64,000 bases of DNA from Pacificibacter marinus (GCF_018860665.1 NZ_JAHKPK010000060.1:138940-202939); one strand, 5' to 3'; shown: positions 46,828-56,622, numbered from the stretch's first letter. Program-made: numbers and translations. The notes: generated by a model from the letters alone, not told the origin.

Positions 46828-47868
46828 TTAGGTCTCAACCGACCAATGCAGCGGCATCATCGGGTCAAACACAGTGACGGGGCCTTCGGGTGTGGCGATG
46901 TGTTTGGGGTATGCAACGGCTGCCCCTTTGCGCAGGGTAATCGTGCCGTCATTCAGCGGCAAACCGTAGTGGCGTGGACCGTTGAGCGAGGTAAAGCCTT
47001 CAAGATTGTCCAGCTTGCCCTCGGCCTCGAACACTTCAGCCAAGATCGACAGCGTGTTGGTGGCGGTGAAACAGCCCGCACAGCCGCAAGCATTTTCTTT
47101 GAGATGATCCAGATGCGGCGCGGAATCAGTGCCAAGGAAGAAGCGCGGATCGCCAGAGGTTGCAGCCTCAACCAGCGCAAGGCGGTGTTCTTCGCGTTTG
47201 GCCACAGGCAGGCAATAGTAATGCGGTTTGATGCCGCCGACCAAAATATGGTTGCGGTTGATCACCAAGTGATGCGTTGTGATGGTTGCCGCCAGTCCCG
47301 TGTCGGCAGAGCGCGCATAATCCACACCGTCTTTCGTCGTGATATGTTCCATCACAACTTTCAGACCAGGGGTGCTGCGCCGAATTGGGTCTAGCACCGT
47401 GTCGATGAACACAGCCTCGCGGTCAAAAATATCAACATCTGCGGTGGTCACTTCGCCGTGCAAACACAACGGCAAGCCAATTTCAGCCATCTTTTCAAGC
47501 ACAGGGCGCACATTGTCAAAATTGCGCACGCCGGAATTGGAATTGGTTGTTGCCCCCGCAGGGTATAATTTCACTGACTTCACCAACCCACTGGCATGGG
47601 CCGCAGCCACATCATTCGCGTCGGTATCTTCCGTCAGATAGAGCGTCATCAGTGGCTCGAAATCTGATCCCTCGGGCAAAGCGGCCAAGATGCGATCGCG
47701 GTAAGCGGCGGCATCGGCACTGCGCACCACAGGGGGCACAAGGTTCGGCATAATGATGGCGCGCGCAAAGTGGCGTGCGGTTTCGGGCAAGACGGCTTGC
47801 ATCATCGCGCCATCGCGCAGGTGCAAATGCCAATCATCGGGGCGGCGGAGTGTGAGTGTATCGGTCAT
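46828..47868 (-). CDS. pyrC: Dihydroorotase
   Basis: Closes carbamoyl aspartate to dihydroorotate, the step before pyrD/pyrE. Zinc ligands are visible in [11 protein letters not shown], and further family motifs include [19 protein letters not shown] (the carbamylated lysine region) and LGTDSAPH. It is the homodimeric E. coli-type enzyme (346 aa from the ATG at 47868). A frame extension to 47895 is unlikely. The gene is divergent from ureD. Confidence 0.96.
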   Translation of the reverse strand: MTDTLTLRRPDDWHLHLRDGAMMQAVLPETARHFARAIIMPNLVPPVVRSADAAAYRDRILAALPEGSDFEPLMTLYLTEDTDANDVAAAHASGLVKSVKLYPAGATTNSNSGVRNFDNVRPVLEKMAEIGLPLCLHGEVTTADVDIFDREAVFIDTVLDPIRRSTPGLKVVMEHITTKDGVDYARSADTGLAATITTHHLVINRNHILVGGIKPHYYCLPVAKREEHRLALVEAATSGDPRFFLGTDSAPHLDHLKENACGCAGCFTATNTLSILAEVFEAEGKLDNLEGFTSLNGPRHYGLPLNDGTITLRKGAAVAYPKHIATPEGPVTVFDPMMPLHWSVET

Positions 47869-48039
47869 GCAAATCGCATAACGCTTATCCCGCAAAAGTG
47901 CTAGTGGCGGCTGCGCACATAGGCCGCCTATTTTTTGAGCGAATGGTCATAAAATGATGCGCGGCATCACCGTTTCGCCACGCCAAGCATTGAAGCAGCC
48001 CCCCTCGCAGCGTTAGCGTCGCAAAGAACGGAGACTTTG

Positions 48040-48876
48040 ATGCTTGATGCGCCCGCCCCACAAATGCCCACACAAAACCCGCCAGTGATGCAGCGCGTAC
48101 GTGGTCGTGGGCGTGTAATTTTTGGCCCGCAGGGCTTGCGGGATTTGCATCAATCAGGGTCTGCCAAAGCGATGATGCCGAAAATTCACACAGGCACGCC
48201 TGAGGTTGTTTTTTTGAATACCTCTGGTGGGCTGACTGGCGGGGATCGCCTTGAATATCACCTTGAAGCGCTCGACCAGACCACTTTGATCGGCACCTCG
48301 CAAACCGCTGAGCGTGCTTATGCGTCGACTGCGACATCTGAGGCCGCCGAGGTCAAAGTCGATTTGATCGCAGGGCAGGGCGCGTCATTGGAATGGTTGC
48401 CGCAAGAGACGATTTTGTTCGAAAAATCCCGCCTGACGCGTACAACCCATGCGACGATTGCTGCTGATGCGCGGCTTTTGTTTGTGGAATCCTTAGTGCT
48501 GGGTCGTGCCGCGATGGGCGAGACGATTCAGACCTTGCACTTAAAAGACACGCGCAGGGTGACCCGCGCAGGGCGTCTTGAATTTCTAGATCCTTTTGAA
48601 ATCAATGCCGATGTTTTGGCGGGCCGCGACAGCGCTGTGACACTTGGCTACATGCGGGCCTTCGCCACCATCGGGCTGTTTGATCAAGGGGCCGAAGCCT
48701 TAGCTGACCTGCTCAAGCCACTGTCGCAACAGGGCGTAAAGACTGGTGTCTCTGGCTGGAATGGCAAACTCATCATTCGTGCGATGGCCCAAGACGGCTA
48801 TCCGCTGCGTCGCTATGTGGCGCAAGTTTTGACAAAAATTCGTGGCACAACGCTGCCACGGGTTTGGCAAGTATAA
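48040..48876 (+). CDS. ureD: Urease accessory protein UreD
   Basis: A chaperone that with UreF and UreG delivers nickel to apo-urease. Family segments are VFLNTSGGLTGGDRLEYHLEA, LIGTSQTAERAYAS, LEWLPQETILFEKSRL and ARLLFVESLVLGR. Length (278 aa) is normal. The ATG at 48040 follows GGAG with a 6-base spacer; a TTG one codon earlier is also in frame. It heads the urease cluster. Confidence 0.96.
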   Translation: MLDAPAPQMPTQNPPVMQRVRGRGRVIFGPQGLRDLHQSGSAKAMMPKIHTGTPEVVFLNTSGGLTGGDRLEYHLEALDQTTLIGTSQTAERAYASTATSEAAEVKVDLIAGQGASLEWLPQETILFEKSRLTRTTHATIAADARLLFVESLVLGRAAMGETIQTLHLKDTRRVTRAGRLEFLDPFEINADVLAGRDSAVTLGYMRAFATIGLFDQGAEALADLLKPLSQQGVKTGVSGWNGKLIIRAMAQDGYPLRRYVAQVLTKIRGTTLPRVWQV

Positions 48877-48885
48877 GGACCGATC

Positions 48886-49188
48886 ATGAATCTGACGCCT
48901 CGGGAAAAAGACAAACTGCTGATTTCAGTTGCTGCGATGGTGGCGCGCGGGCGGCTGGCGCGGGGGGTGAAACTCAATCACCCCGAAGCCATCGCTTTGA
49001 TCACCGATTTCGTGGTCGAAGGCGCACGCGACGGCAAAATGGTGTCCGAACTGATGGAAACCGCAGCCCATGTTGTTACCAAAGATATGTGCATGGAGGG
49101 CATTTCCGAAATGATCCACGACGTGCAGGTCGAAGCCACATTCCCTGACGGCACCAAATTGGTCACCGTTCATCACCCCATTCGATAG
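48886..49188 (+). CDS. ureA: Urease gamma subunit
   Basis: The smallest structural subunit of urease (100 aa), forming the trimer interface with UreB and UreC. The sequence is canonical: [34 protein letters not shown] and the C-terminal [12 protein letters not shown]. It starts 9 bases after ureD. Confidence 0.97.
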   Translation: MNLTPREKDKLLISVAAMVARGRLARGVKLNHPEAIALITDFVVEGARDGKMVSELMETAAHVVTKDMCMEGISEMIHDVQVEATFPDGTKLVTVHHPIR

Positions 49189-49197
49189 GAGCACGCT

Positions 49198-49503
49198 ATG
49201 ATCCCCGGAGAATATATCATCGCAGAGGGCGAGATCGAACTGAACGCAGGCGCGCCCGTCACAACACTCGAAGTGTCCAATACGGGCGATCGTCCTGTGC
49301 AGGTCGGTTCGCATTACCATTTCTATGAAACCAACGCCGCTTTGTCCTTTGATCGTGATGCCGCACGCGGCCAGCGTTTGGATATCGCCGCAGGCACTGC
49401 CGTGCGATTCGAACCCGGTCAAACCCGCGAAGTGCATTTGGTGGCGCTGTCTGGCAAACGCGAAGTCTATGGGTTCAATTCTAAAATCTCAGGCGCGCTT
49501 TGA
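49198..49503 (+). CDS. ureB: Urease beta subunit
   Basis: A structural urease subunit (101 aa): [29 protein letters not shown] and [23 protein letters not shown] are family hallmarks. It is separate from ureA, as in most proteobacteria. A small exported protein gene starts inside its stop codon, between ureB and ureC. Confidence 0.97.
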   Translation: MIPGEYIIAEGEIELNAGAPVTTLEVSNTGDRPVQVGSHYHFYETNAALSFDRDAARGQRLDIAAGTAVRFEPGQTREVHLVALSGKREVYGFNSKISGAL

Positions 49504-49886
49504 AGTCGCGTTGGGGCATAACGCTGCTTGGCGGTCTTCTGTGGGCTGGGGCTTGCATCGCTCAAGACGCTGATCTTGATTGCGACAATGCAATGACGCA
49601 GCGCGACATGAACACCTGTGCCTATCAAGACTTTCAGGCTGCCGATTTGGCTTTGAACGAAGTCTACGCCTGGGCCATGGCGCGAGCCAAAGCCTATGAA
49701 AACGGCGCAGATCTGGCCCTTCGTGATGCTCAGCGCGCGTGGGTTCCTTACCGTGACGCTGCCTGCACTGCCGAAGGGCAGCTTTACGAGGGCGGGTCTA
49801 TTCGCCCGCTGATCGAATATGCGTGCATGGCCACGCTCACCGAGCGCCGCACCCAAGACATGCGCCTCGCCTATGAAGAATACTGA
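49500..49886 (+). CDS. LprI-type (DUF1311) exported protein
   Basis: A 128-aa protein with a signal peptide (about residues 1-21, cleavage after IAQ-like residues) and a DUF1311/lysozyme-inhibitor-LprI-type domain: [30 protein letters not shown], then [19 protein letters not shown]. The four cysteines should form two disulfides in the periplasm. It starts at a TTG overlapping the ureB stop by 4 bases, implying translational coupling. Its role in a urease cluster is unexplained, though such insertions recur in Rhodobacteraceae to my recollection. Confidence 0.85.
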   Translation: MKSRWGITLLGGLLWAGACIAQDADLDCDNAMTQRDMNTCAYQDFQAADLALNEVYAWAMARAKAYENGADLALRDAQRAWVPYRDAACTAEGQLYEGGSIRPLIEYACMATLTERRTQDMRLAYEEY

Positions 49887-49901
49887 AGAGGGACCTCTCA
49901 C

Positions 49902-51614
49902 ATGCCTGCAAAAATTTCCCGCGCCACCTACGCCGATATGTTTGGTCCCACAACGGGCGACAAACTGCGGCTGGCTGACACCGATCTGATCATCGAAGTC
50001 GAACGCGATCTCACTGGGCCTTACGGCGAAGAGGTCAAATTCGGTGGCGGCAAAGTGATCCGCGATGGCATGGGCCAATCGCAATTGTCGCGCGCCCAAG
50101 GGGCTGTTGACACCGTGATCACCAATGCGCTGATCGTGGATTCCACTGGCATATATAAAGCAGATATCGGCCTCAAAGGCGGGCGCATTGCTGGGATCGG
50201 CAAAGCCGGAAACCCCGATACCCAGCCGGGTGTCGACATCATCATCGGGCCTGGCACTGAAATTCTGGCGGGCGAGGGGCGCATCATCACCGCTGGAGGC
50301 TTTGACAGTCACATCCACTTCATTTGCCCGCAACAGATTGATGACGCTCTACATTCTGGTGTGACCACCATGCTGGGTGGCGGCACTGGCCCTGCGCATG
50401 GCACTTTGGCCACCACGTGTACGCCCGGCCCGTGGCATATCGAGCGGATGATGCAAGCGCTGGACGGTGTGCCGATGAACATCGGTTTGACAGGCAAAGG
50501 CAACGCCTCGCAACCGCAAGCCTTGGTCGAGATGATTGACGCGGGCGCGTGCGCGATGAAACTGCACGAGGACTGGGGAACGACACCTGCCGCGATTGAT
50601 TGCTGTCTGTCTGTGGCCGATGACATGGATGTCCAAGTGATGATCCACACCGATACGTTGAATGAATCCGGTTTCGTTGAAAACACTGTCGCGGCGATGA
50701 AAGGCCGCACCATTCACGCGTTTCACACAGAGGGCGCAGGTGGCGGACACGCGCCTGACATTATCAAAGTTGTGGGCGAAGAACATGTGATCCCAAGTTC
50801 CACCAACCCGACGCGGCCCTATACGGTGAACACGCTCGAAGAACATCTCGATATGTTGATGGTTTGTCACCACCTCGATAAATCCATCCCCGAAGACGTG
50901 GCCTTTGCCGAAAGCCGTATCCGCAAAGAAACCATTGCTGCCGAAGACATCTTGCACGACATGGGCGCGTTTTCGATCATCGCGTCCGACTCTCAGGCGA
51001 TGGGGCGCGTGGGCGAGGTGTTGATCCGCACATGGCAAACCGCTGATAAGATGAAAAAACAGCGTGGGCGCTTGTCGGATGAAACTGGCGAGAATGACAA
51101 CGTCCGCGTCAAACGCTATATTTCAAAATATACCATCAATCCCGCCATCGCCCATGGTATGAGCGCTGAAATCGGCTCGATCGCCGTTGGCAAACGCGCT
51201 GATTTGGTGATGTGGACGCCTGCGTTCTTTGGGGTGAAACCTGATATGGTGGTGCTGGGCGGGTCCATCGCTGTGGCACAGATGGGTGATCCGAATGCGT
51301 CAATTCCGACGCCGCAACCTGTTTATACGCGGCAGATGTTTGGCGCGATGGCGCGCGCGGTGGAACGTTCTGCTGTGATTTTTGTGTCTGAATCGGCGCA
51401 AGCCGCTGATGTGGCGTCAAAATACGGTTTGGCAAAATCGACCTTGGCGGTGAAAAATACGCGTAATATTGGCAAATCTGATATGGTGATGAACACGGCC
51501 AAACCGCATATCGAGGTCAATCCCGAGACCTATGAAGTGCGCGCGAATGGCGAGCTTTTGACCTGTGAACCCGCATCGGAGCTTCCGATGGCGCAACGAT
51601 ACTTTATGTTTTAA
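49902..51614 (+). CDS. ureC: Urease alpha subunit
   Basis: The catalytic subunit, hydrolysing urea to ammonia and carbamate at a bi-nickel centre. The nickel ligands are in HIHFICPQQ, the carbamylated lysine is in [12 protein letters not shown], and further ligands lie in [12 protein letters not shown] and [14 protein letters not shown]. The catalytic flap histidine is in [21 protein letters not shown]. Length (570 aa) is standard. GAGGGA precedes the ATG 15 bases after the LprI gene. Confidence 0.98.
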   Translation: MPAKISRATYADMFGPTTGDKLRLADTDLIIEVERDLTGPYGEEVKFGGGKVIRDGMGQSQLSRAQGAVDTVITNALIVDSTGIYKADIGLKGGRIAGIGKAGNPDTQPGVDIIIGPGTEILAGEGRIITAGGFDSHIHFICPQQIDDALHSGVTTMLGGGTGPAHGTLATTCTPGPWHIERMMQALDGVPMNIGLTGKGNASQPQALVEMIDAGACAMKLHEDWGTTPAAIDCCLSVADDMDVQVMIHTDTLNESGFVENTVAAMKGRTIHAFHTEGAGGGHAPDIIKVVGEEHVIPSSTNPTRPYTVNTLEEHLDMLMVCHHLDKSIPEDVAFAESRIRKETIAAEDILHDMGAFSIIASDSQAMGRVGEVLIRTWQTADKMKKQRGRLSDETGENDNVRVKRYISKYTINPAIAHGMSAEIGSIAVGKRADLVMWTPAFFGVKPDMVVLGGSIAVAQMGDPNASIPTPQPVYTRQMFGAMARAVERSAVIFVSESAQAADVASKYGLAKSTLAVKNTRNIGKSDMVMNTAKPHIEVNPETYEVRANGELLTCEPASELPMAQRYFMF

Positions 51615-51931
51615 TGGGCGTTCCTGACAAAATTTTCATGGCATTGGCCGCATCCCATAAAGATGTCACGCAATCAAACGTTAAGGGAGATCAGGTCTTT
51701 TCGCATGAGGACAATGACTTTGCCGTTCTGCGCGGCAAGGGCGTTGGGCTGCTAAAACTTGGCGTCCCACAACATACGGCTTTGTTCGAATTTTGTCGCT
51801 CTGGCGTGACCGAGGCGCAAGACGACGGTTGGTCCCAAGTGAATCTGAGCCAAATGGATATGGCCTTGCTGGCCGATTACATGGGCGCGGCATATCGTGG
51901 GGTGGCACCGCGCAAACGGCTTGTTTTTTGA
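51614..51931 (+). CDS. Hypothetical protein after ureC, possibly YjbR-like
   Basis: A 105-aa protein whose ATG shares one base with the ureC stop codon. The layout, with FSHEDNDFAVLRGKGVGLLKL followed by DDGWSQVNLSQMDMALLADYM and the ending YRGVAPRKRL, resembles the MmcQ/YjbR fold (small DNA-binding-like proteins with a C-terminal VAPKRL). I hold that as tentative. Coupling to ureC implies coexpression with urease. It is followed by two genes on the opposite strand. Confidence 0.65.
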   Translation: MGVPDKIFMALAASHKDVTQSNVKGDQVFSHEDNDFAVLRGKGVGLLKLGVPQHTALFEFCRSGVTEAQDDGWSQVNLSQMDMALLADYMGAAYRGVAPRKRLVF

Positions 51932-51984
51932 TGCAGCCGCTTTGCGTTGCTATGGCTCAGCATATAGCGGATTGTCGTCACGCG

Positions 51985-52320
51985 TTATCGATGTTCAATC
52001 ATATTGGAAGCAGCGGGCTTGCCGATCCCCGCGATCCACGATTGGCTGTCGATGTCATCATGCGGTTCGATACGCACCGAAGTGACTTGGTGTCGCGCAT
52101 AGAACGCGGGATCGTTCAAAATGGTTTCGGGCAATTTGGAAATATCAAAGACGTCATGGATGGAATGACTCACCACAACATTGCCAGAGAAGCCAGTAAA
52201 CGTGCTGTGATTGCTCAGCTCAATAAACCGTGCCTCAAGCGTGGTTTCACGGGCGCGCAGTTCGGCGATTTTCGCACGCAGTTTTGCAAGTTCGTCAACG
52301 GGGCAATTGGGCTGGTACAT
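51985..52320 (-). CDS. Conserved hypothetical protein, short paralogue
   Basis: A 111-aa protein of unknown function, transcribed against the urease genes. Residues 8-38 form a charged helix, probably coiled coil (VDELAKLRAKIAELRARET). Residues about 58-88 hold the motif FDISKLPETILNDPAFY. Both segments recur in the next minus-strand gene. GAAGGAAA lies 8 bases before the ATG. A longer plus-strand frame covers the same DNA, but the paralogy and ribosome sites support the minus strand. Confidence 0.65.
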   Translation of the reverse strand: MYQPNCPVDELAKLRAKIAELRARETTLEARFIELSNHSTFTGFSGNVVVSHSIHDVFDISKLPETILNDPAFYARHQVTSVRIEPHDDIDSQSWIAGIGKPAASNMIEHR

Positions 52321-52389
52321 GGGATGTTTCCTTCTGGAGCTACGTTTGGCGGTACTTTTGTGCCAAGATGGTCTGTGATTGCTGCCCTT

Positions 52390-53103
52390 TTAAGCGGTCA
52401 TTCCGACGATGCGGCGCGTCACGAAAGACGCAGGCTCTTTGGTTTCAAATGTTTCCGAATTTTCCACGCGCGTGTCGAGGTCGGCTTGCAAGGCATCGGT
52501 GCTGAGCACTGCATCGGGGTCAATCGCGGGGGGCATGCTTTGACCTGCGGCGTAAATCGCAGCATCGAGGTCTTCTTCTGTCAAATCGCCCATGGGCTGC
52601 AGATCTGTAAACTGCGTGGCCCGCAGGTCGGCGGGTGCAGCGATTTCTTTGGCAGCACTGGCAATGTTGTGGGCGTCGAGAGTGGGCATATCCAACGCGG
52701 GCAGAGGAGTATTAGTCCCCTCAGCCCCCATCGTCTCAAAGATCGGAGCCTCAACGATAGGATCAAGAGAGCTGCTGTCCGCGACAGGTTCAAAGTCATC
52801 CCGCGTGCTATCCATTTTAGCCCTGTGTGTCTTTGGCCAGAGCAGCACATAGGTCTGGGGGGGCGCGCTAAACATATCGGGATTGTTCAAAATCTCGTTG
52901 GGCAGTTTGGAGGTATCCAACTGCCGTGGCCTGCGCGTTTCAATCATGGCCATGCGCGTGTCGCCCGCGACCTGCGTGGCACCGATTTCGGTCGCGGCCG
53001 CACGAATTTCATCACACAATTCAAGTTCGCGCTGGCGCAAATCGGCAAGGTTGCGACGCAGGTCGGCCAATTCGTCAACAGCGGGCAACAGGGTATGGGG
53101 CAT
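52390..53103 (-). CDS. Conserved hypothetical protein, long paralogue
   Basis: A 237-aa protein sharing two segments with the 111-aa protein downstream: an N-terminal coiled-coil-like helix (VDELADLRRNLADLRQRE) and LDTSKLPNEILNNPDMF. The remainder (about 100-237) is acidic, low in hydrophobics and probably largely disordered, ending in FVTRRIVGMTA. AAGGAG lies 9 bases before the ATG. No signal peptide or membrane segment is seen. The order upstream-long, downstream-short suggests a two-gene operon inserted between ureC and ureE. Function unknown. Confidence 0.68.
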   Translation of the reverse strand: MPHTLLPAVDELADLRRNLADLRQRELELCDEIRAAATEIGATQVAGDTRMAMIETRRPRQLDTSKLPNEILNNPDMFSAPPQTYVLLWPKTHRAKMDSTRDDFEPVADSSSLDPIVEAPIFETMGAEGTNTPLPALDMPTLDAHNIASAAKEIAAPADLRATQFTDLQPMGDLTEEDLDAAIYAAGQSMPPAIDPDAVLSTDALQADLDTRVENSETFETKEPASFVTRRIVGMTA

Positions 53104-53192
53104 GGGCAGAATCTCCTTACCCTCTTTTTGGGGGCGAATCGGTTAAGAAACCCCAAATTTCAACAGGCCAATTTTCAACAAAGGAGTGTGGC

Positions 53193-53747
53193 ATGAGCCT
53201 GCAAAAATCATTTGAGGTCGTGCAAAACGCGCAAAGTGATGACATCGTGGCGTTGAGCTATGATCAGCGACTGCTGCGGCGTAAGAAATTGACGATGCTC
53301 AGCGGCGAGGCGTTCTACGTCGATCTGCCTCAGACGGTTTCTGTGATGGCGGGGCAGGGGTTTTTGCTTGAGGATGGTCGGGTTGTGACGATCCAAGCCG
53401 CCGACGAAGACCTGTTATCGATCACAGGGCCAGATATGTTGCGTTATGCGTGGCATATCGGCAATCGTCATACACCTTGCGCATTGGGGGCAGATCAGTT
53501 GGTGATCAGGCGCGATCCGGTGATCAAGGCGATGGTGCTTCAATTGGGGGCAGAGGTGCGTGACATTTGTACGGCGTTCACGCCTGAGGGCGGCGCTTAC
53601 GGGCATGGGCGTACGATGGGGCATGACCATGGGCCTGCGCAGGGGCACAGTCACGACCACGATCACGATCACGACCATAGCCATGACCATTCTCACGACC
53701 ACACGCACCCCAACCATACGCATCACGGGCACGCACATGAGGGGTGA
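53193..53747 (+). CDS. ureE: Urease accessory protein UreE with His-rich tail
   Basis: A nickel metallochaperone that supplies urease. The 184-aa protein has the UreE N-terminal domain (RLLRRKKLTML, VDLPQT), the metal-binding core with IGNRHTPC and a C-terminal extension rich in His and Asp (residues about 145-184, an alternating HDHDHDH pattern) suited to storing nickel. The ATG at 53193 follows AAGGAG with a 6-base spacer; upstream in-frame codons belong to no recognisable domain. Its end overlaps ureF by 11 bases. Confidence 0.95.
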   Translation: MSLQKSFEVVQNAQSDDIVALSYDQRLLRRKKLTMLSGEAFYVDLPQTVSVMAGQGFLLEDGRVVTIQAADEDLLSITGPDMLRYAWHIGNRHTPCALGADQLVIRRDPVIKAMVLQLGAEVRDICTAFTPEGGAYGHGRTMGHDHGPAQGHSHDHDHDHDHSHDHSHDHTHPNHTHHGHAHEG

Positions 53748-54408
53748 GATAAACCCAACGCCTGCCACGCTTAGTGCGAATCTGGGGCTTCTCAGTTTGA
53801 CGCAATGGCTGTCTCCGTCTTTTCCCTTGGGGGCTTTCGCCTATTCCCATGCATTGGAATTGGCAATCACTGAGGGCAAGGTAAATGATGCCGCGACTTT
53901 GAAGGCTTGGCTGTCGGACACTTTGGCCTATGGTGGCGGCAAGGTGGATGCTTGGCTTTTGGCGATGACTTTGGCGGGGGGCGATCCAAGGGACTTGGCG
54001 GATTTGGCCGAGGCGCTGGCTGGCACGCGTGAACGTTGGATGGAGACATCGGATCAGGGCGCGGCCTTTGTGCGCACCGTGGCGCAGATGGGCGGTCCTG
54101 AGATTGCGTCTTGCGCTTTGCCTGTGGCCGTGGGGCAAGCTGCGCGGGCTTTGGATGTTGATGCTGAAACAGTGATTGCGCTGTATTTACATAGCTTTAC
54201 CGCCAACCTTGTCAGTGCAGCTGTAAGGTTCGTGCCCTTGGGGCAATCTGCGGGACAAAGCGTTTTGGCGGGGCTGCATGATCAGATTGCAGCGCAAGCG
54301 CGGGCGGCGCTGGGCGCGACTGTAGAGGGGCTGACAACAAGTGCTTTTGTCGCCGATTTAGGCGCTGCCCAACATGAAGATATGGATGTGCGGCTGTTCA
54401 AAAGCTGA
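53737..54408 (+). CDS. ureF: Urease accessory protein UreF
   Basis: Acts with UreD and UreG in GTP-driven nickel insertion. Family segments are LLSLTQWLSPSFPLGAFAYSHALE near the N-terminus and LPVAVGQAARALD. The 223-aa protein starts at an ATG inside the His-rich end of ureE, giving an 11-base overlap and the normal family N-terminus. Confidence 0.95.
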   Translation: MRGEINPTPATLSANLGLLSLTQWLSPSFPLGAFAYSHALELAITEGKVNDAATLKAWLSDTLAYGGGKVDAWLLAMTLAGGDPRDLADLAEALAGTRERWMETSDQGAAFVRTVAQMGGPEIASCALPVAVGQAARALDVDAETVIALYLHSFTANLVSAAVRFVPLGQSAGQSVLAGLHDQIAAQARAALGATVEGLTTSAFVADLGAAQHEDMDVRLFKS

Positions 54409-54447
54409 CACGTTCAATACCGAATTTTAGAGTTGAGGAATAAGAAA

Positions 54448-55065
54448 ATGGCGTCAAAAAATGGACCTTTGCGGGTCGGTATCGGCGGACCGGTTGGGGC
54501 GGGGAAAACCACGCTGACGGGGGCTTTGGCCAAGGAACTGTCCAAACGCTATTCCGTGGCGGTGATCACCAATGACATTTTCACGCGTGAGGATGCAGAG
54601 GCATTGATGCGGCAACAAATTTTGCCGCTTGAGCGTATTCGTGGTGTGGAAACAGGGGGCTGTCCGCATACAGCCATCCGCGAAGATGCATCGATCAATT
54701 TGGCGGCGATTGCCGATTTGAACGGTAAAATCCCCGATTTGGATGTGATATTGATCGAAAGCGGTGGCGACAATCTGGCGGCGACTTTTTCGCCAGAGCT
54801 GGCGGATTTGACGATCTATGTGATCGACACCGCTGCTGGCCAAGACATTCCGCGCAAGAAGGGCCCCGGGTTGACGCGATCTGATTTATTGGTGGTCAAT
54901 AAGGTCGATCTTGCGCCCTATGTGGGGGTTGATCTGGCGCAGTTGGAACACGACACGCAGGCCGCGCGCAAAGCCTTGCCTTATGTGATGGCATCGCTGC
55001 GCGCAGGGCAGGGTGTGGACCAGATTTGTGCCTTTGTCGAAGAGGACGGTGGCTTGGCCGGATAG
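54448..55065 (+). CDS. ureG: Urease accessory GTPase UreG
   Basis: A GTPase that powers urease maturation. P-loop [11 protein letters not shown], the metal-binding [16 protein letters not shown] and the [12 protein letters not shown] guanine-recognition motif are present. The protein is 205 aa. GAGGAA lies 7 bases before the ATG at 54448; a TTG at 54433 is in frame but less likely. It is the last urease gene and converges on a minus-strand gene 12 bases away. Confidence 0.97.
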   Translation: MASKNGPLRVGIGGPVGAGKTTLTGALAKELSKRYSVAVITNDIFTREDAEALMRQQILPLERIRGVETGGCPHTAIREDASINLAAIADLNGKIPDLDVILIESGGDNLAATFSPELADLTIYVIDTAAGQDIPRKKGPGLTRSDLLVVNKVDLAPYVGVDLAQLEHDTQAARKALPYVMASLRAGQGVDQICAFVEEDGGLAG

Positions 55066-55077
55066 GGCGCGATGGGG

Positions 55078-56076
55078 TTAGCCCGCAGAGTTTGCACTGT
55101 CTTTGGCATGGGCGGCTTGACGGTCGGCGATTTCCGCTTTGGCCGCCTTGAGCGCTTTCCTGAACCGCCAAGCATCGCGGGTTTTAAGAACATGGTTACA
55201 CAAATGCAGTGTCAAAACGGGGCGATCTTTGGCGGTGAGCTCATTCAGAAGGCGGCGCAGATGTCCCATATGATCGTGCCGATTGCGTAAGGCGCGTGTG
55301 ATGCTGCGCGTGTTCAAGTCACCATCCATCGCAGCCACAAGGAGCGGCTCAACCGCGTTCATTTCAAGCATCTCGAATTCGGGGTCAGCGCCAAAGTTGC
55401 GCAGAGGACGCAGACGGATGTGCGGGCGGTTGAAAAGCGCCGCGTGCATGGCATCCAACGCGACCTGCGGGTCATAAAGCACAAGCGCCGTTTCAGCCGC
55501 ATCCACCATGTCAGGGGCAAAGCCATAGCGCGTGGTGAAATCCATGCGGCGGGTGTTGCCAAAACGGGTGTCCCATGAGGCAAGGCGGGCGTCCAATGTG
55601 GCTTGGGGGGCGATGGCGATCACTGTGGCGCCGGGGGCGGCGACGGAATAGGCACAAGCCGCATATCCACTGGCCCCAGCCCCGTAAAAGGCCACTTGGT
55701 CGAAGTCTTCGAAAAAACCATCATTCACCAGACGGTCAAAATAGCCGTAGATGTTAGGGGCGCGGAACCAATGCGATGTTGGGTCGTTGCCATGGGCGAT
55801 GATGGCCAAATGAGACCAGCCATTTTTTTGCGCAAAGTGCATGCCCAGTGGCAGGCCGTCGTCGCTGCGTTCTGTGATGCTTTCATAGGATTCGAAGGTC
55901 ACCAGCAGACGCGGGCTGTCGTCTAAGAACATCACGCAATGATCTTCGCCCAAAGGCTCAAAATATCCAGCTTCTTCGCCTATATCTTCGATGGCCTCGA
56001 GCCATTCATCGCGCGGCAGATCCGAAATGTCGCCGTATGGAGGGCGTGATCCATCTGTGTCGGGCGTGTGGTCCAT
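55078..56076 (-). CDS. Conserved protein with alpha/beta-hydrolase-like region
   Basis: A 332-aa protein from the ATG at 56076 (a TTG at 56091 is in frame). The segment VAFYGAGASGYAACAYSVAAPG resembles the nucleophile elbow of alpha/beta hydrolases, and HLAIIAHGNDPTSHWFR could be the oxyanion region. The C-terminal 80 residues are helical and basic. Homologues in Rhodobacteraceae are sometimes labelled phosphoadenosine phosphosulfate reductase, but no such motif is visible. Substrate and role are unknown. Confidence 0.75.
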   Translation of the reverse strand: MDHTPDTDGSRPPYGDISDLPRDEWLEAIEDIGEEAGYFEPLGEDHCVMFLDDSPRLLVTFESYESITERSDDGLPLGMHFAQKNGWSHLAIIAHGNDPTSHWFRAPNIYGYFDRLVNDGFFEDFDQVAFYGAGASGYAACAYSVAAPGATVIAIAPQATLDARLASWDTRFGNTRRMDFTTRYGFAPDMVDAAETALVLYDPQVALDAMHAALFNRPHIRLRPLRNFGADPEFEMLEMNAVEPLLVAAMDGDLNTRSITRALRNRHDHMGHLRRLLNELTAKDRPVLTLHLCNHVLKTRDAWRFRKALKAAKAEIADRQAAHAKDSANSAG

Positions 56077-56406
56077 TGCGGTGGTGTCCAATCTTTACGT
56101 GTCTGAGCGGCCTGGCCAATCGCGACTGGTCCAAGGGGTATCGGGATGGGGTTCCCTTACTCCGAGGTGTCACGAACTTGGTTAATTGTTACCTATTGAT
56201 TAGGGCCTTTCGGCGACGATCAAAAGGTTTTCCCTGCCCAAATGATTAACTGTTTCTTGTGCTGAAACTGTAGGTCTATTTGGGTGGGTTTGCGCACGGA
56301 TTGATAAGCAATTGGGCAAAACTTTGAAGGGGATTAAGCCCTAACCGTTCACTGAGAACACATATAGATTCGCAAAGAGACATATGTCGCCTGAACGGCA
56401 AAATGT
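56077..56406. other. Intergenic region
   Basis: About 330 bases of AT-rich DNA between two minus-strand genes. It should contain the promoter of the hydrolase-like gene and the 3' region of the small membrane protein gene. I see no coding frame, tRNA or clear terminator. Confidence 0.5.
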
Positions 56407-56622
56407 TTAGGACAAAATGGCCCCAATAGTGACAGCGCCCAAACCGATGGCTGAAATCATCAAAGCGACCAAATTCAGTGTGACTACTTTTTGCAAACGC
56501 GCGCGGACCTCTTCGTCTGAACCGCCAAGTTTTTTCGCTTTAAGCGCTTGAACGATACAGTACACTAGCAAAGCAACGCCAGCCAACGTCAAGGCGACGC
56601 CAAAATAGATGAGCATATCCAT
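56407..56622 (-). CDS. Small two-helix membrane protein
   Basis: A 71-aa protein with transmembrane helices at about residues 4-26 and 46-69 around a basic/acidic loop (KAKKLGGSDEEVRARLQK). AAAGGACAT provides a ribosome site before the ATG. The composition and clean start suggest a real gene. No family is recognised. It stands alone, with about 250 bases of non-coding DNA beyond its start. Confidence 0.72.
   Translation of the reverse strand: MDMLIYFGVALTLAGVALLVYCIVQALKAKKLGGSDEEVRARLQKVVTLNLVALMISAIGLGAVTIGAILS

Noticed and set aside
49467-50333. 288-codon minus-strand open frame across ureC and the LprI gene
   Set aside because: A shadow of ureC, with no independent support.
51793-53196. 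467-codon plus-strand open frame between ureC and ureE
   Set aside because: The minus strand encodes two mutually similar proteins with ribosome sites; the plus frame is Arg/His/Gly-rich and shows no family features.
53640-53735. CAC/GAC microsatellite-like repeat
   Set aside because: It encodes the His/Asp tail of UreE, which is common in this family, and is not a separate element.
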